A model generated the notes under the pieces. It saw only the letters and a program-made list of their open reading frames with translations. It did no database searches and had not been told where the DNA came from. Source: Lachnospiraceae bacterium (lineage in GTDB: Bacteria > Bacillota > Clostridia > Lachnospirales > Lachnospiraceae). Taken from it: 64,000 bases of DNA. Below, in pieces: positions 17,136 through 27,385 of the stretch. Numbering within the stretch: position 1 is the first letter of the stretch; every line of letters begins with the position of its first letter. The stretch lies in assembly GCA_902363835.1 (NCBI GenBank), contig CABJBM010000001.1, positions 248,001-312,000 of the forward strand, in the 5' to 3' direction. The position numbers and the translations under genes were made by a program.

Positions 17136-17624
17136 CTACTTCTTCTTATTTATATAGGGGAACAGCCCTCCCGCTGAAATAATCTCCTGCATAAAGGGAG
17201 GAAACGCCTGTCCCTGAAAGGATTCGCCGGTAGTTTTATCTCTGATGATGCCGCTGTCAAAATCCACTTCAACCTCATCTCCTGCCTGAATGGCCCTGGC
17301 AGCTTCCGGACATTCTATAATAGGAAGGCCGATGTTAATTGCATTCCGGTAGAAAATCCTGGCAAAGGTCTCGGCAATCACGCAGCTCACTCCGGCACAC
17401 TTGATCACCAGAGGAGCGTGCTCTCTGGAAGAGCCGCATCCAAAGTTTTTATTTGCGACAATAATGTCCCCTTTTTTTACATTGGTTACAAAATCCTTGT
17501 CAATATCCTCCATGCAGTGCTTTGCCAGCTCATTTCCATCTGTGATATTCAAATATCTGGCCGGAATGATTACATCCGTATCCACATTATCTCCGTATTT
17601 AAAAACAGATCCACATGCCTTCAT
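17136..17624 (-). CDS. leuD: 3-isopropylmalate dehydratase small subunit
   Basis: Swivel-domain subunit of isopropylmalate isomerase, converting 2- to 3-isopropylmalate in leucine synthesis with LeuC. The 162 residues match the short LeuD type: [18 protein letters not shown], then the substrate-specificity loop [17 protein letters not shown], and [30 protein letters not shown] precedes the ATG. It follows leuC by 13 bp and is cotranscribed with it. Homoaconitase or citramalate-pathway isomerases are close relatives, but the LysR and ilv neighbours support leucine synthesis. Confidence 0.95.
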   Translation of the reverse strand: MKACGSVFKYGDNVDTDVIIPARYLNITDGNELAKHCMEDIDKDFVTNVKKGDIIVANKNFGCGSSREHAPLVIKCAGVSCVIAETFARIFYRNAINIGLPIIECPEAARAIQAGDEVEVDFDSGIIRDKTTGESFQGQAFPPFMQEIISAGGLFPYINKKK

Positions 17625-17637
17625 GTTTTACAACCTC

Positions 17638-18903
17638 CTATAATCCCAGTTCATCCGGCGCAGATATATGGCCGGTAACAGCACTTGCAGCAGCTACTGC
17701 AGGACTGGCTAAATATACCTCTGATTCCACATGACCCATCCGTCCCACAAAATTCCGGTTGGTGGTGGAGATGCAGCGCTCTCCTGCAGCCAGGATTCCC
17801 ATGTAACCGCCAAGGCACGGACCGCAGGTTGGTGTGCTGACTACAGCTCCGGCTTCAATAAAAATTTCCAAAAGTCCTTCCTTCATGGACTGCAAATAGA
17901 TTTCCTGGGTGGCAGGGATCACTATGCAGCGCACATTCTTTGCCACTTTCCGTCCTTTCATAACAGCGGCAGCTATGCGCATGTCCTCAAGCCGTCCGTT
18001 GGTACAGGAGCCGATCACCGACTGGTCTACCTTAATCTGGTCAAAGGTTCCCATGATTCTGGTATTTTCAGGAAGGTGGGGGAAGGAAACTGTTGGCTCT
18101 AATTTGGATAAATCAATGGTATAAACCGCATCATACTCCGCATCTTCATCAGCCTCATAAACTTTGTAATCACGCTTTGAGTGGTCCTTTATGTACTGGA
18201 TGGCAAGGTCATCCACTGGAAAAATGCCGTTCTTTCCGCCGGCTTCAATGGCCATGTTGCAAATGGTAAAACGGTCATCCATGGACAGGTTTTTAATGCC
18301 CTCTCCGCAAAATTCCATGGACTTATACAAAGCGCCGTCTACGCCGATCATGCCTATGATGTGCAGGATAACATCCTTGCCGCCGACCCATTTGGAGGGT
18401 TTTCCCACCAGCTCAAATTTTATTGCAGAAGGCACCTTGAACCAGGCTTTTCCGGTCACCATGCCTGCGGCCATATCCGTACTGCCTACGCCGGTGGAAA
18501 AAGCTCCCAGGGCTCCATAGGTGCATGTATGGGAGTCCGCTCCAATGACTGCATCTCCTGCAACCACCAGCCCCTTTTCAGGAAGAAGAGCGTGTTCGAT
18601 TCCCATCTGTCCTACGTCAAAATAATTGGAAATTTCGTGTTTTCCGGCAAAATCACGGCAGCATTTGCAGTTTTCTGCGGATTTAATATCCTTATTAGGA
18701 ATAAAATGGTCCATAACCAAAGCGATCTTATCTTTATGAAAGACCGTTTCCTTATTAAATTTCTCCATTTCCTTAATGGCAACCGGAGATGTGATATCAT
18801 TTCCCAATACCAGATCCAGCTCTGCTTCAATCAGCTGTCCTGCCTTTACCTGGGAAAGCCCTGCATGGGCTGCCAAAATTTTCTGGGTCATTGTCATTCC
18901 CAT
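17638..18903 (-). CDS. leuC: 3-isopropylmalate dehydratase large subunit
   Basis: Iron-sulfur aconitase-family subunit of isopropylmalate isomerase. The 421 residues are the compact bacterial/archaeal-type LeuC. The [4Fe-4S] ligands are visible in [13 protein letters not shown] and [13 protein letters not shown], and the substrate His in [13 protein letters not shown] is present. AGGAGGACGGGACA precedes the first ATG; three ATGs lie within five codons, so the exact start may shift by up to four residues. It heads leuC-leuD and is divergent from a LysR-type gene that is probably its regulator. Confidence 0.95.
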   Translation of the reverse strand: MGMTMTQKILAAHAGLSQVKAGQLIEAELDLVLGNDITSPVAIKEMEKFNKETVFHKDKIALVMDHFIPNKDIKSAENCKCCRDFAGKHEISNYFDVGQMGIEHALLPEKGLVVAGDAVIGADSHTCTYGALGAFSTGVGSTDMAAGMVTGKAWFKVPSAIKFELVGKPSKWVGGKDVILHIIGMIGVDGALYKSMEFCGEGIKNLSMDDRFTICNMAIEAGGKNGIFPVDDLAIQYIKDHSKRDYKVYEADEDAEYDAVYTIDLSKLEPTVSFPHLPENTRIMGTFDQIKVDQSVIGSCTNGRLEDMRIAAAVMKGRKVAKNVRCIVIPATQEIYLQSMKEGLLEIFIEAGAVVSTPTCGPCLGGYMGILAAGERCISTTNRNFVGRMGHVESEVYLASPAVAAASAVTGHISAPDELGL

Positions 18904-19058
18904 TGTCCCGTCCTCCTGTTAATTTATATCAATGAATCTCTGTCATTTTCCTGCTTTACATTCTAACATACTTATTGATATAATAGAAATACATAATATG
19001 AATATTTAATATAATAGTTAGTTATAAGATTAAAAGAATTATGAGAGGAAACCTTAAC

Positions 19059-19961
19059 ATGGATCAAAACCTTTCCCAATATAAGATTTTTTATGAAGTT
19101 GCAAAAGCCGGCAATATTTCAAAGGCTGCCAAGGAGCTTTACATCAGCCAGCCCGCCATCAGCAAATCCATCAGCAAGCTGGAAGACAGCCTGGAGGTGG
19201 CTTTATTTACGAGAAATTCAAGAGGTGTCCAGCTGACGGAAGAGGGGAAGCTTCTATATAATCATGCAAAGGCTGCCTTTGAAGAACTAAACCAGGGGGA
19301 ACTGGAGCTGAAGCGGGTTAAGGATTTTAATATCGGGCACTTAAAAATCGGTGTCAGCAATACTCTTTGCAAGTATATCCTTCTTCCTTATTTAAAGGGA
19401 TTCATTGAAAAGTATCCTCATATTAAAATCACCATTGAAAGCCAGTCCACTTCTCATACCATCATCATGCTGGAACAGCAGCGGATTGATCTTGGGCTGA
19501 TTGCAGAACCTACCAACCGGCGTCCCCTTTTATTTAAGCCGGTTATGGATATCCAGGATATTTTTGTGGCTACCAAGTCCTATCTGGATAACCTGTATTT
19601 AAGAGAAGGCCCTGATGCCGACCTCTTTGAGACAGGAAATATCCTTCTTTTGGATAAGAACAATATAACCAGAAAATACATTGATGAATACCTGAATGAA
19701 AGACAGATTGTGCCAAACCAGCTTTTGGAAGTGACTACCATGGACCTGCTGATTGAATTTGCTAAAATCGGACTTGGGATCGGATGTGTGATCAAGGAAT
19801 TTGTCCAGGAGGAGCTGGACCGGGGAGATTTGATCCAGATTCCCATGGAATCAGCCATCAGAAAAAGAACCGTTGGATTCGCTTATAATCCCAGCGGAGT
19901 ATCCACTGCCATGGAAAACTTCTTTGAGGCCATGAGAGATGCTGGGATCCAGACCTGTTAG
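19059..19961 (+). CDS. LysR-type regulator divergent from leuCD
   Basis: A 300-residue LysR-family transcription factor. The N-terminal winged helix is clear (FYEVAKAGNISKAAKELYISQPAISKSI), followed by the linker helix and a periplasmic-binding-like effector domain. I place the start at 19059, where AGAGGAAA lies 8 nt upstream; the ATG 18 nt earlier has no ribosome site. The divergent position next to leuC, with ilvC immediately downstream, suggests that it controls branched-chain amino acid genes; the ligand may be a pathway intermediate (inference). The 155-bp AT-rich intergenic region should hold its operator, but I could not define a convincing T-N11-A box. Confidence 0.9.
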   Translation: MDQNLSQYKIFYEVAKAGNISKAAKELYISQPAISKSISKLEDSLEVALFTRNSRGVQLTEEGKLLYNHAKAAFEELNQGELELKRVKDFNIGHLKIGVSNTLCKYILLPYLKGFIEKYPHIKITIESQSTSHTIIMLEQQRIDLGLIAEPTNRRPLLFKPVMDIQDIFVATKSYLDNLYLREGPDADLFETGNILLLDKNNITRKYIDEYLNERQIVPNQLLEVTTMDLLIEFAKIGLGIGCVIKEFVQEELDRGDLIQIPMESAIRKRTVGFAYNPSGVSTAMENFFEAMRDAGIQTC

Positions 19962-19971
19962 ATGAAAAAAG

Positions 19972-19999
19972 CCCGGAAAAAGGCAAGCCTTTTTCCGGG
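19972..19999. terminator. Terminator between the LysR gene and ilvC
   Basis: A 13-bp stem CCCGGAAAAAGGC/GCCTTTTTCCGGG with a 2-nt loop. TTCTTCT follows on the plus strand and GCTTTTTTCATC on the minus strand, serving two convergent genes. Confidence 0.85.
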
Positions 20000-20039
20000 T
20001 TCTTCTATATTTATGGGCCACAGCCCATAGCTGCAAATC

Positions 20040-21053
<1,014 letters not shown>

Positions 21054-21161
21054 TTATTTCCTCCTCATATACTGACTCTTGATATATTTTTGTTAAAGGA
21101 ACCCTGCCGACGGCTCACTGTCCGCCTCTGGCAATACCTCTAGCTTACAAATACAGACTGC

Positions 21162-21662
21162 CTAAGGCAAATAGCGAACATCGTCAGAACCTCTGGAAAG
21201 TCCTGTAAGACCGGTTCTCGCAAGCTCTAAAATTTCATAATCTTCCAGCAGGTTAATGACTGCATCAAGCTTGGACTGGTCTCCTGTCAGCATGACGGTC
21301 ACAGAATCCCTGCCAACATCTACAATGGTGGCTCTGAAAATATCGGCTATGGCACAGATCGCCTGGCGCTCACTGGCATTGGCATGTACCTTGACCAAAA
21401 TAAGCTCCCTGTAAACGGAATGGCCCGGCTTTAATTCTTTGATATCCCTTACATCTTCCAGCTTTCTCAGCTGCTTTTCAATCTGGTCTAAAATCTCCTG
21501 ATCACCTGTGGACACCACTGTCATTCTGGAATATCTCTCATCAGCAGTTACACCCACCGTAAGGCTTTCAATATTATAGCCACGGCGGCTGAACAGTCCG
21601 GCCACACGGCTTAAAACGCCGGAGGTGTTATCAACCAACAATGATAATACGATTCTTTCCAT
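21162..21662 (-). CDS. ilvN: Acetolactate synthase small (regulatory) subunit
   Basis: Valine-responsive regulatory subunit of acetohydroxyacid synthase. The N-terminal ACT domain is typical: VLSLLVDNTSGVLSRVAGLF, then RRGYNIESLTVG, and a C-terminal dimerisation domain. It has 166 residues from the ATG at 21662, which is placed 4 nt after AGGGAT; the longer reading adds 14 residues without a ribosome site. A near-perfect promoter lies 33 bp upstream. The catalytic IlvB subunit is absent here, so a catalytic gene must be encoded elsewhere. IlvN is followed by ilvC. Confidence 0.94.
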   Translation of the reverse strand: MERIVLSLLVDNTSGVLSRVAGLFSRRGYNIESLTVGVTADERYSRMTVVSTGDQEILDQIEKQLRKLEDVRDIKELKPGHSVYRELILVKVHANASERQAICAIADIFRATIVDVGRDSVTVMLTGDQSKLDAVINLLEDYEILELARTGLTGLSRGSDDVRYLP

Positions 21663-21694
21663 CCATATCCCTGCCTTTTTGTATAGTAATTTAA

Positions 21695-21723
21695 ATGATA
21701 GCAATCCAGCATGTATTTGTCAA
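21695..21723 (-). promoter_or_regulatory. SigA promoter of ilvN-ilvC
   Basis: Minus strand TTGACA (21718-21723), 17 bp, TATCAT (21695-21700). The leader is short, about 25 nt, leaving no room for a T-box or attenuator, so control is probably at initiation. Confidence 0.75.
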
Positions 21724-21783
21724 CTAAATAATAGGAATGTGTATCATAATTTGAAGTTATATCTGAAATTATTGGTATGCAAA

Positions 21784-21809
21784 GGGCTGCGTTTTCCCTT
21801 GCGCAGCCC
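21784..21809 (-). terminator. Hairpin after the cation exporter gene
   Basis: An 8-bp stem GGGCTGCG/CGCAGCCC. The minus-strand tail is only TTTGC, and the plus-strand tail CTTTCTTCT is better. It is the only candidate terminator for the cation exporter gene. Confidence 0.4.
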
Positions 21810-21922
21810 GCTTTCTTCTCCGCCATTATTCTGGATACAGAATTCCATTCCTTTAAAAGCGCTTTTCACCCTTCGCTGTCAAAGGTAAATTCTTCTTATT
21901 ATTATATCACAGAAAGGAAAAC

Positions 21923-22861
21923 CTACAAGCAGCCCTGATTATTTTCCTGGACTTCCGGTTCAGGCAATGGATTTACATGTACCATGCAATGTTTTACATC
22001 AGGAAAATGTTTTTCAATGGATAAATGCACGTTTTCCGCGATTTCATGTGATTCTATAAGTACCAGGCTCCCCTCGGCAGCGATCTCAATGTCCACATAC
22101 ACCCTGGCTCCGAACATCCTGGTCCTGATATCGTCAATCTGCTTCACACCCGTGACCGCCATGGCAGATTCCCTCATTTTCCGGACCGTTTCATCGTCGC
22201 AGGCCTTATCCACCATTTTATCCATGGCATCCCGAAAAATATCGACTGCTGCCTTGCCGATGAATATACAGATTACCACGCTGGCCACAGGATCCAGAAC
22301 CGGATAACCAAGCCTTGCTCCTGCAATGCCGATCATGGCTCCCACGGAAGACAGAGCGTCGGAGCGGTGGTGCCAGGCATCAGCCATGACTGCTCCTGAA
22401 TGTATCTTCTTTGCCGCTGCTCTTGCATACCAGTACATCCATTCCTTTACAACAATGGACAAAACCGCAGCAAATAATGCCGACAGTCCCGGAACAACCG
22501 CTTCTTCCCCGTTTCCGGCCACGATCTTCCCGATTCCGCTTATGCCGATCACAACTCCTGTAGCCATGAGCATAGCCGACAGGATGATGGCGGCAACGCA
22601 CTCCATGCGGTCATGACCGTAAGGATGCTCCTTATCTGACTTTTTACCGGCTATGTTTACCCCTACAATGACCACGATTGTACTTAATACATCGGATGCC
22701 GAATGAACTGCATCGGAAATCATGGCTCCGGAATGGGCCAGAATACCGGCCGCCAGCTTAAACACCGAAAGAAACAGGTTGATCACAATGGTGACCATTG
22801 ATACGTGCATGGCAATGCCTTTGGAATCTCTTTCTTTTTTCCTTTTTAAGATCCGTTCCAT
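21923..22861 (-). CDS. Cation diffusion facilitator (CDF) metal exporter, predicted Ni/Co
   Basis: A 312-residue CDF-family metal/proton antiporter. Six membrane segments are visible. The transport-site motifs are HSASDVLST on helix 2 and HHRSDALSS on helix 5, each with the expected His/Asp ligands. The cytoplasmic C-terminal ferredoxin-like domain follows (DDIRTRMFGARVYVDIEI, then HFPDVKHCMVHVNP). I start at 22861 because GGGGGT lies 8 nt upstream. A NiCo riboswitch with an attached terminator precedes the gene, which strongly suggests that it exports nickel and cobalt rather than zinc or manganese. The closest named relatives are CzcD/FieF-like. Confidence 0.92.
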   Translation of the reverse strand: MERILKRKKERDSKGIAMHVSMVTIVINLFLSVFKLAAGILAHSGAMISDAVHSASDVLSTIVVIVGVNIAGKKSDKEHPYGHDRMECVAAIILSAMLMATGVVIGISGIGKIVAGNGEEAVVPGLSALFAAVLSIVVKEWMYWYARAAAKKIHSGAVMADAWHHRSDALSSVGAMIGIAGARLGYPVLDPVASVVICIFIGKAAVDIFRDAMDKMVDKACDDETVRKMRESAMAVTGVKQIDDIRTRMFGARVYVDIEIAAEGSLVLIESHEIAENVHLSIEKHFPDVKHCMVHVNPLPEPEVQENNQGCL

Positions 22862-22949
22862 AACAGTTACCCCCATTGAATAAGATAGCCTTATGGCACC
22901 TGCGCTGAGTCCCCAATCTGTGTATTTTCATATTTCGTAACACAAAAAA

Positions 22950-22994
22950 TGCACCTGTGGAACAATACGAGTAAACTACTGTCCCACAGATGCA
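22950..22994 (-). terminator. Riboswitch-linked intrinsic terminator
   Basis: On the minus strand ATCTGTGGGACA pairs with TGTTCCACAGGT around a loop, then TTTTTT. The 5' arm of this hairpin is the 3' end of the aptamer, so folding of one excludes part of the other. That is the expected switch for turning expression on when metal is bound. Confidence 0.75.
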
Positions 22995-23066
22995 ATAAAG
23001 TCATCCGTTGTCGCACTTGGCAACCCGGCCCTATAGCTTAAGATAGCTATCGCCTGTTCAGTTTGT
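22973..23066 (-). promoter_or_regulatory. NiCo riboswitch (czcD motif RNA)
   Basis: The leader of the CDF gene matches the NiCo aptamer as I remember it. On the minus strand it begins ACTGAACAGGC, then a stem with GATAGCTAT/AGCTATAG-type pairing, then GGCCGGGTTGCC, GCGACAACGGATGA, and ends ATCTGTGGGACAGT. The four-way junction arms GCAGG/GGGC-like and the conserved GGGACAG at the 3' end are all present, and ACT/AGT pair as P1. NiCo riboswitches bind Ni2+ and Co2+ cooperatively and control CDF exporters in Clostridia, exactly this context. A covariance search would settle it, but sequence and location agree well. Confidence 0.85.
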
Positions 23067-23101
23067 ACTGTAGATTTATGCAGTGCAAAGAGTGTCTCTA
23101 C

Positions 23102-23130
23102 ATCCTATAAAAATAGAGCCAGATTGTCAA
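23102..23130 (-). promoter_or_regulatory. SigA promoter of the riboswitch and CDF gene
   Basis: Minus strand perfect TTGACA (23125-23130), 17 bp, TAGGAT (23102-23107). The transcript starts about 30 nt before the aptamer. Confidence 0.7.
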
Positions 23131-23195
23131 TACTCCTTTTAAGGTTTTACCTATCAGGCTTCTCTTATATCATATGTAACCGGCGGCTTAAGGTG

Positions 23196-23801
23196 TTACA
23201 GTTTTTCCGGATACTCAATAATATAATATTCATAAGCATTTACCACTGTTGTACAGCCATACTGGTCTTCCCTCTTAAAGGTCTTTCCATAATTAGCATG
23301 AACGTGCCCATGGAGAAAATATTTGGGAGAATATTTGTCCATCAGCGTCTTAAAACAGGAAAATCCCTGATGAGGCAGGTCCGGCAAGTCATTGAGCTGA
23401 TAGGCAGGCGCATGGGTGACCAGAATATCAAACCCTTTGCTCTTCTTAAGCTTCCACCACATTTTTTTGATTCTCCGCTCCATCCCCCGTTCCGTGTACT
23501 GATTGGGCGAGCCTGGGATATATTGCATGGAACCGCCCAGCCCCATAATCCGGATCCCTTTGAAGGTTATGATATCGTCTTCAATGCAGGTACAGCCCTC
23601 AGGAGGACTGTCCTCATACCTTCCGTCATGGTTTCCCCGGACATAAAACACCGGGGCATGAGAAAATGTTGCAAAAAACGTCAAGTAATTCGCCCTTAAA
23701 TCTCCGCAGGAAATGATCAGATCAATGTCCTTTAGTTTTTCCGGCGTATAATATTCATAGAGTGATTTTGACTCCTGATCAGACAGTACCAGAATCTTCA
23801 C
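23196..23801 (-). CDS. Calcineurin-like metallophosphoesterase
   Basis: A 201-residue phosphoesterase. Motifs in order are ILVLSDQE (usual D-x-H is D-Q-E here), ISCGDL, VRGNHDGRYE, VTHAPAY and LHGHVHANYG. The fold and ligands fit the single-domain YfcE-type phosphodiesterases. The GTG at 23801 is chosen because GGAGGAACAGC lies directly upstream. It gives a 23-bp overlap with the end of the BMP gene, so the two are translationally coupled. The longer reading adds 36 residues of non-homologous, Arg-rich sequence. The natural substrate is unknown; the nucleoside-binding-type partner hints at a nucleotide or cyclic nucleotide (inference). Confidence 0.88.
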   Translation of the reverse strand: MKILVLSDQESKSLYEYYTPEKLKDIDLIISCGDLRANYLTFFATFSHAPVFYVRGNHDGRYEDSPPEGCTCIEDDIITFKGIRIMGLGGSMQYIPGSPNQYTERGMERRIKKMWWKLKKSKGFDILVTHAPAYQLNDLPDLPHQGFSCFKTLMDKYSPKYFLHGHVHANYGKTFKREDQYGCTTVVNAYEYYIIEYPEKL

Positions 23802-25761
23802 GCTGTTCCTCCATATCCGTATTTTCGTATATCGTCTGTCCCTGAAGGCGTACCAGAGACCGTGCTTCTTCCGTAAGGTCGTCAAATGCCGGAATCTGTC
23901 CCACCACATTTTCTGTCAGCCAGTTCATGGTGGTGATTTCTTCAGGAGTAAGGCTGTCATTTTCCCCGCACTGGATCTGTCCGTCCTGGGAATAAATGAT
24001 TCCTTCAAAAGGCTGAAAGCTTCCTGCCCGAATGGAATTTCTTAAAAATGCCAGCAGCCGGCTGGTACCGTGAGGAAGACTTTGAGAGCAAATGACATCA
24101 ATCACATCTGCCGACATCCCCCACCAGTAATTAATGGCCTGTTTTCCCTTCATTTCCTTTCTGTCAAAATCCCCATGACATATGATATTGATAATTCTTT
24201 CATAGAATTTCCCCCAATGCCAGATGGGAGTTGCCAGGTTTCTAAGGCTTCCATCAGCATTTTTCTGGTAAAGCCCATACTCTCTGGAGGGTGTCTGGGG
24301 AGTTATCATGTCATCCCCTGAAATAAAGGCAATTCCCTCTTTTCCAAACTCTGCCTGAGGCTCCCGGTCCTTCACCCTTGACCATTCCAAGTACACCCTT
24401 GCATATGGATTGATCATCCTGGCTCCAAGAGCAAATGCATTGATGTTGGCAATGTTGCCGTAAATGGGATAATCGGCAATATATCCGATCTTCTCATCCT
24501 GGGACATGGAAGCCGCCAAAGCGCCCATGAGGAACTTCGATTCATACATCCTTCCATAATAGGTGCAGATGGAAGAATAAGACATATTAACAGAACAGTT
24601 GAAAACCTTTACCTCCGGATGATCGATTGCGGTTTTCACACTTAAGTTGATCATCTGGGAGGCTGTTGTAAATATCACATTGCATCGGGATGCAATGGCC
24701 AGTTCAATGGCACCTGCGATCTCCGGTTCCGAATCTGCGTTAAAAAATGCGATCGTTTCTATGTCGCCGTTAAAAGCCTGTTCCAGGTGCATCCGGCCCA
24801 GTTCATGCCCATATGTCCAGCTTGAAGTTTCCGCTGTTTTGGCATGGATAAATGCGATTTTTAACATCTGGGGCTCAATTGCCTGGAACGGACGAAGCCA
24901 GTTAATGAGCTTAAGAGGACTGATATCCGGCGCTTCTTCCATTTCTTCCGGCTGTTCTACCAATGCGATCTTATTACCTCTGGAGGCCAGGAGAAGTTCA
25001 TCCTTTATTTTTACCAGATCTTTTTTAATCTGTCCTTCGATCCGGTCCTTCACCTCATCATATCCCAACAGCTCCACATAAACCAGAAAGGCGTCGGAAC
25101 ACGTCATATCATAATCATCACCGCCAAAGACATGGAATGCTTTGGAAAAACGGTCATAGGCGGACTTGAAAATGATCCTGTCATCCTCGCTCCAAGGCTC
25201 TCCCGGATTCTTATTCATGGCCTTGATCAGCCTGTCATAGCTTCCTTCCTTGCTGAACCAGATGTCGCAGTTAAAAGAAACCTGGTAAAAATCCAGGAAT
25301 TCATAGTAAAGCTTGTTGTCTAAATCATCGGTCCTCTTTGGAATCAGCCGTGTGACAGAGGCTGAAATACTGAAAGCACCTACATATTTTAAAACACTGA
25401 CTCTTTTGTTGCCTTCCTGAACATAATACTGATTCATAAATTCATAGGCTACAATGGGATCATGGATCCCCTCTTCAATCTGGTGGTCATACAAATACGC
25501 CCATTTCGCCCCAAATTCCGATTTTTCTGACAAAAGGGGCATGAAATTACTGGCAAAGGCGCTGGTACGCCCTTCGGTTTTCGTTCCCACCACCTTTTCC
25601 AGAGGAATATCCATGATTCCCAGGTTCACTTCTGAAACAATATCCGTATAGGACAATATTGCATCCAGGACCGGCAGATACGGATATTCTCCCTTTGATA
25701 CGGATGCCTGATATTGCCTGCGGCCCCGCCTTAATGCCCCTACATAATCATATAATGCCAT
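23779..25761 (-). CDS. Cytoplasmic BMP (PnrA/Med)-domain protein with extra N-terminal region
   Basis: A 660-residue protein. Residues about 310-600 match the basic membrane protein/PnrA fold, the nucleoside-binding lipoprotein family: KIAFIHAKTAETSSWTYGHELGR, IFTTASQMINLSVKTA, YESKFLMGALAASMSQ, KIGYIADYPIYG. Unlike transporter subunits it has no signal peptide or lipobox. The first ~300 residues hold QYYVQEGNKRVSVLKYVGA, which resembles the ParB-type EGNRR motif, so a DNA- or nucleotide-linked role is possible. The ATG at 25761 follows GGAGG by 8 nt. No permease or ATPase is adjacent; the partner is the overlapping phosphoesterase gene. Function unknown; a cytoplasmic purine-nucleoside sensor is my inference. 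Confidence 0.82.
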   Translation of the reverse strand: MALYDYVGALRRGRRQYQASVSKGEYPYLPVLDAILSYTDIVSEVNLGIMDIPLEKVVGTKTEGRTSAFASNFMPLLSEKSEFGAKWAYLYDHQIEEGIHDPIVAYEFMNQYYVQEGNKRVSVLKYVGAFSISASVTRLIPKRTDDLDNKLYYEFLDFYQVSFNCDIWFSKEGSYDRLIKAMNKNPGEPWSEDDRIIFKSAYDRFSKAFHVFGGDDYDMTCSDAFLVYVELLGYDEVKDRIEGQIKKDLVKIKDELLLASRGNKIALVEQPEEMEEAPDISPLKLINWLRPFQAIEPQMLKIAFIHAKTAETSSWTYGHELGRMHLEQAFNGDIETIAFFNADSEPEIAGAIELAIASRCNVIFTTASQMINLSVKTAIDHPEVKVFNCSVNMSYSSICTYYGRMYESKFLMGALAASMSQDEKIGYIADYPIYGNIANINAFALGARMINPYARVYLEWSRVKDREPQAEFGKEGIAFISGDDMITPQTPSREYGLYQKNADGSLRNLATPIWHWGKFYERIINIICHGDFDRKEMKGKQAINYWWGMSADVIDVICSQSLPHGTSRLLAFLRNSIRAGSFQPFEGIIYSQDGQIQCGENDSLTPEEITTMNWLTENVVGQIPAFDDLTEEARSLVRLQGQTIYENTDMEEQREDSGTV

Positions 25762-25848
25762 CCACTTTTCCTCCATCCTTTTCTAAGGCTATTTTAGCAT
25801 TTAAGCAGCATTCTGTACAGATTGTTTCGGAGGCTTAAAAAGTCTCAC

Positions 25849-26310
25849 TTAAAGATTTCTCACCTTAAATTCTCTTTCAATTTCTCTCTTCTGATCCTTT
25901 TTAGCAATGTCATCTCTCTTATCGTATAGCTTCTTACCTCTGGCAAGGCCGATCTCTACCTTTACCAGGCTGCCTTTAAAATATACCTGGAGGGGAACCA
26001 AAGTATACCCCTTCTGGGCAATCTTTGAATCCAGCTTTTCAATCTCAGACTTATGAAGCAGCAGCTTTCTGACCCTTAACGGGTCTTTGTTAAAGATATT
26101 TCCTTTTTCATACGGACTGATGTTCATGCCACAGACATATACCTCTCCTTTGTCGATCCTGACAAAAGATTCTTTGACGCTGCATTTACCCATGCGGATG
26201 GATTTTACTTCTGTTCCGGCCAGTTCAATGCCGGCCTCATATTTTTCATCAATAAAATAATCGTGATATGCCTTTTTGTTATTGGCAATCAGTTTAATTT
26301 TTTCTCCCAA
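25849..26310 (-). CDS. smpB: SsrA-binding protein SmpB
   Basis: Binds tmRNA and brings it to stalled ribosomes in trans-translation. The 153 residues have the standard length and motifs: [40 protein letters not shown], and the basic tail [18 protein letters not shown] that enters the mRNA channel. The start is TTG (GGGAGG 9 nt upstream), since no ATG exists in the right position. It belongs to the secG-rnr-smpB neighbourhood, but an unrelated zinc-ribbon gene separates it from rnr. The tmRNA gene itself is not visible in the window. Confidence 0.96.
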   Translation of the reverse strand: MGEKIKLIANNKKAYHDYFIDEKYEAGIELAGTEVKSIRMGKCSVKESFVRIDKGEVYVCGMNISPYEKGNIFNKDPLRVRKLLLHKSEIEKLDSKIAQKGYTLVPLQVYFKGSLVKVEIGLARGKKLYDKRDDIAKKDQKREIEREFKVRNL

Positions 26311-26471
26311 AATAACAAACCTCCCACTATTGTGTTTAAATTATGATACTACAATGTTTATGTCAAGTAAAGGTCCAATAACAGAATTGGAATAGGTATA
26401 ACAGTATAATTATCATATCAGGATCACTTATCTAACAGGTGCAATAAATAAATAATTGTTATTATATTAAA

Positions 26472-26501
26472 AAGGGTAATCTATTATCAATGATTACCCT
26501 T
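26472..26501 (-). terminator. Terminator of the zinc-ribbon gene
   Basis: A 10-bp stem AAGGGTAATC/GATTACCCTT with a 10-nt loop, then TTTTTAATAT on the minus strand, 5 bp after the stop codon. Confidence 0.8.
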
Positions 26502-26506
26502 AGTAA

Positions 26507-27385
26507 CTATTTACTAATTTTTAAAAGCTCACTAACCTTTCTCACGGCTTCTGAGCGGCTAATCCCTGTCATATCTTTATAATACATGACTGCCTGAATC
26601 ATTGTTTTTTGATTAAAATTGTTTACAATATAGTTATCAATTCCATTGAACTCCGGTTTATAAATGGGCGGATAAACTCCGTTCTTAGCATTATTAATCA
26701 CTTTAATCCACTGTGCAGCGTAACCGTTGCAGGGAAAATTGATTCGAGATGGAATTTCACCATAAGTAAATGCAAAGCTTTTAGAAGATTCATCAAGTTT
26801 TTTTACCCATCTTAATTCATATACCGTTACCCTTCCTTTTTTATCTGTAAACAATAATTTATCTTTTTTTAATTGCAGTTTTCCGGCTGTAAAATCCCTG
26901 TTTACAGGAGATTCATAATATACATAGTCATTTATAGCCTTATTAATCCGCTCAATACCGTCACGTGCGTCCTGCTTCTCAATATCTGCATCTAATACCT
27001 GATTATAATAGTCCAATGCCATTTCATATTCGCATTCAGATTCGTATTCCTTAGCGCGTAAAAGTAAGTTGTCAATATCTGTTCCATTTATATTGATCGT
27101 AGCATTTTCTACATTTAAATTTCCATTTACACTTATATTATAATTATTGATAGCTTGCTCCACTATGTAGGCAGAATTGCAAAACGGACATATGGCTGTT
27201 CGCTCATTGGCATCCACTTCAAGGGCAGCACCACAGCTGGTACATTTTGCAGGTATTAGTTTAGCCTTTGAAAACGCCTCTTCTCCATTTGATTTATCAG
27301 CATTATCCCTATATAGCGAAGTCCCGCAGTTCATACAGAATTTTGCACCATCCGGTAATTGTGTACCGCAGTTCATACAAAACAT
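26507..27385 (-). CDS. Zinc-ribbon protein of unknown function
   Basis: A 292-residue protein. Two zinc-ribbon modules open it: MFCMNCGTQLPDGAKFCMNCG (CxxC...CxxC) and CTSCGAALEVDANE...CPFCNSAY. A short beta-repeat (NISVNGNLNVENATININGT) and a TPR-like helical stretch (KEYESECEYEMALDYYNQV) follow. The C-terminal half is a PH-like or unassigned domain with a helical end, ISRSEAVRKVSELL. I do not recognise a named family function. GAGGGGATAACC precedes the ATG. Base composition is visibly more AT-rich than the flanking smpB and rnr genes, and the gene has its own terminator, which suggests a later insertion into this neighbourhood. Confidence 0.8.
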   Translation of the reverse strand: MFCMNCGTQLPDGAKFCMNCGTSLYRDNADKSNGEEAFSKAKLIPAKCTSCGAALEVDANERTAICPFCNSAYIVEQAINNYNISVNGNLNVENATININGTDIDNLLLRAKEYESECEYEMALDYYNQVLDADIEKQDARDGIERINKAINDYVYYESPVNRDFTAGKLQLKKDKLLFTDKKGRVTVYELRWVKKLDESSKSFAFTYGEIPSRINFPCNGYAAQWIKVINNAKNGVYPPIYKPEFNGIDNYIVNNFNQKTMIQAVMYYKDMTGISRSEAVRKVSELLKISK

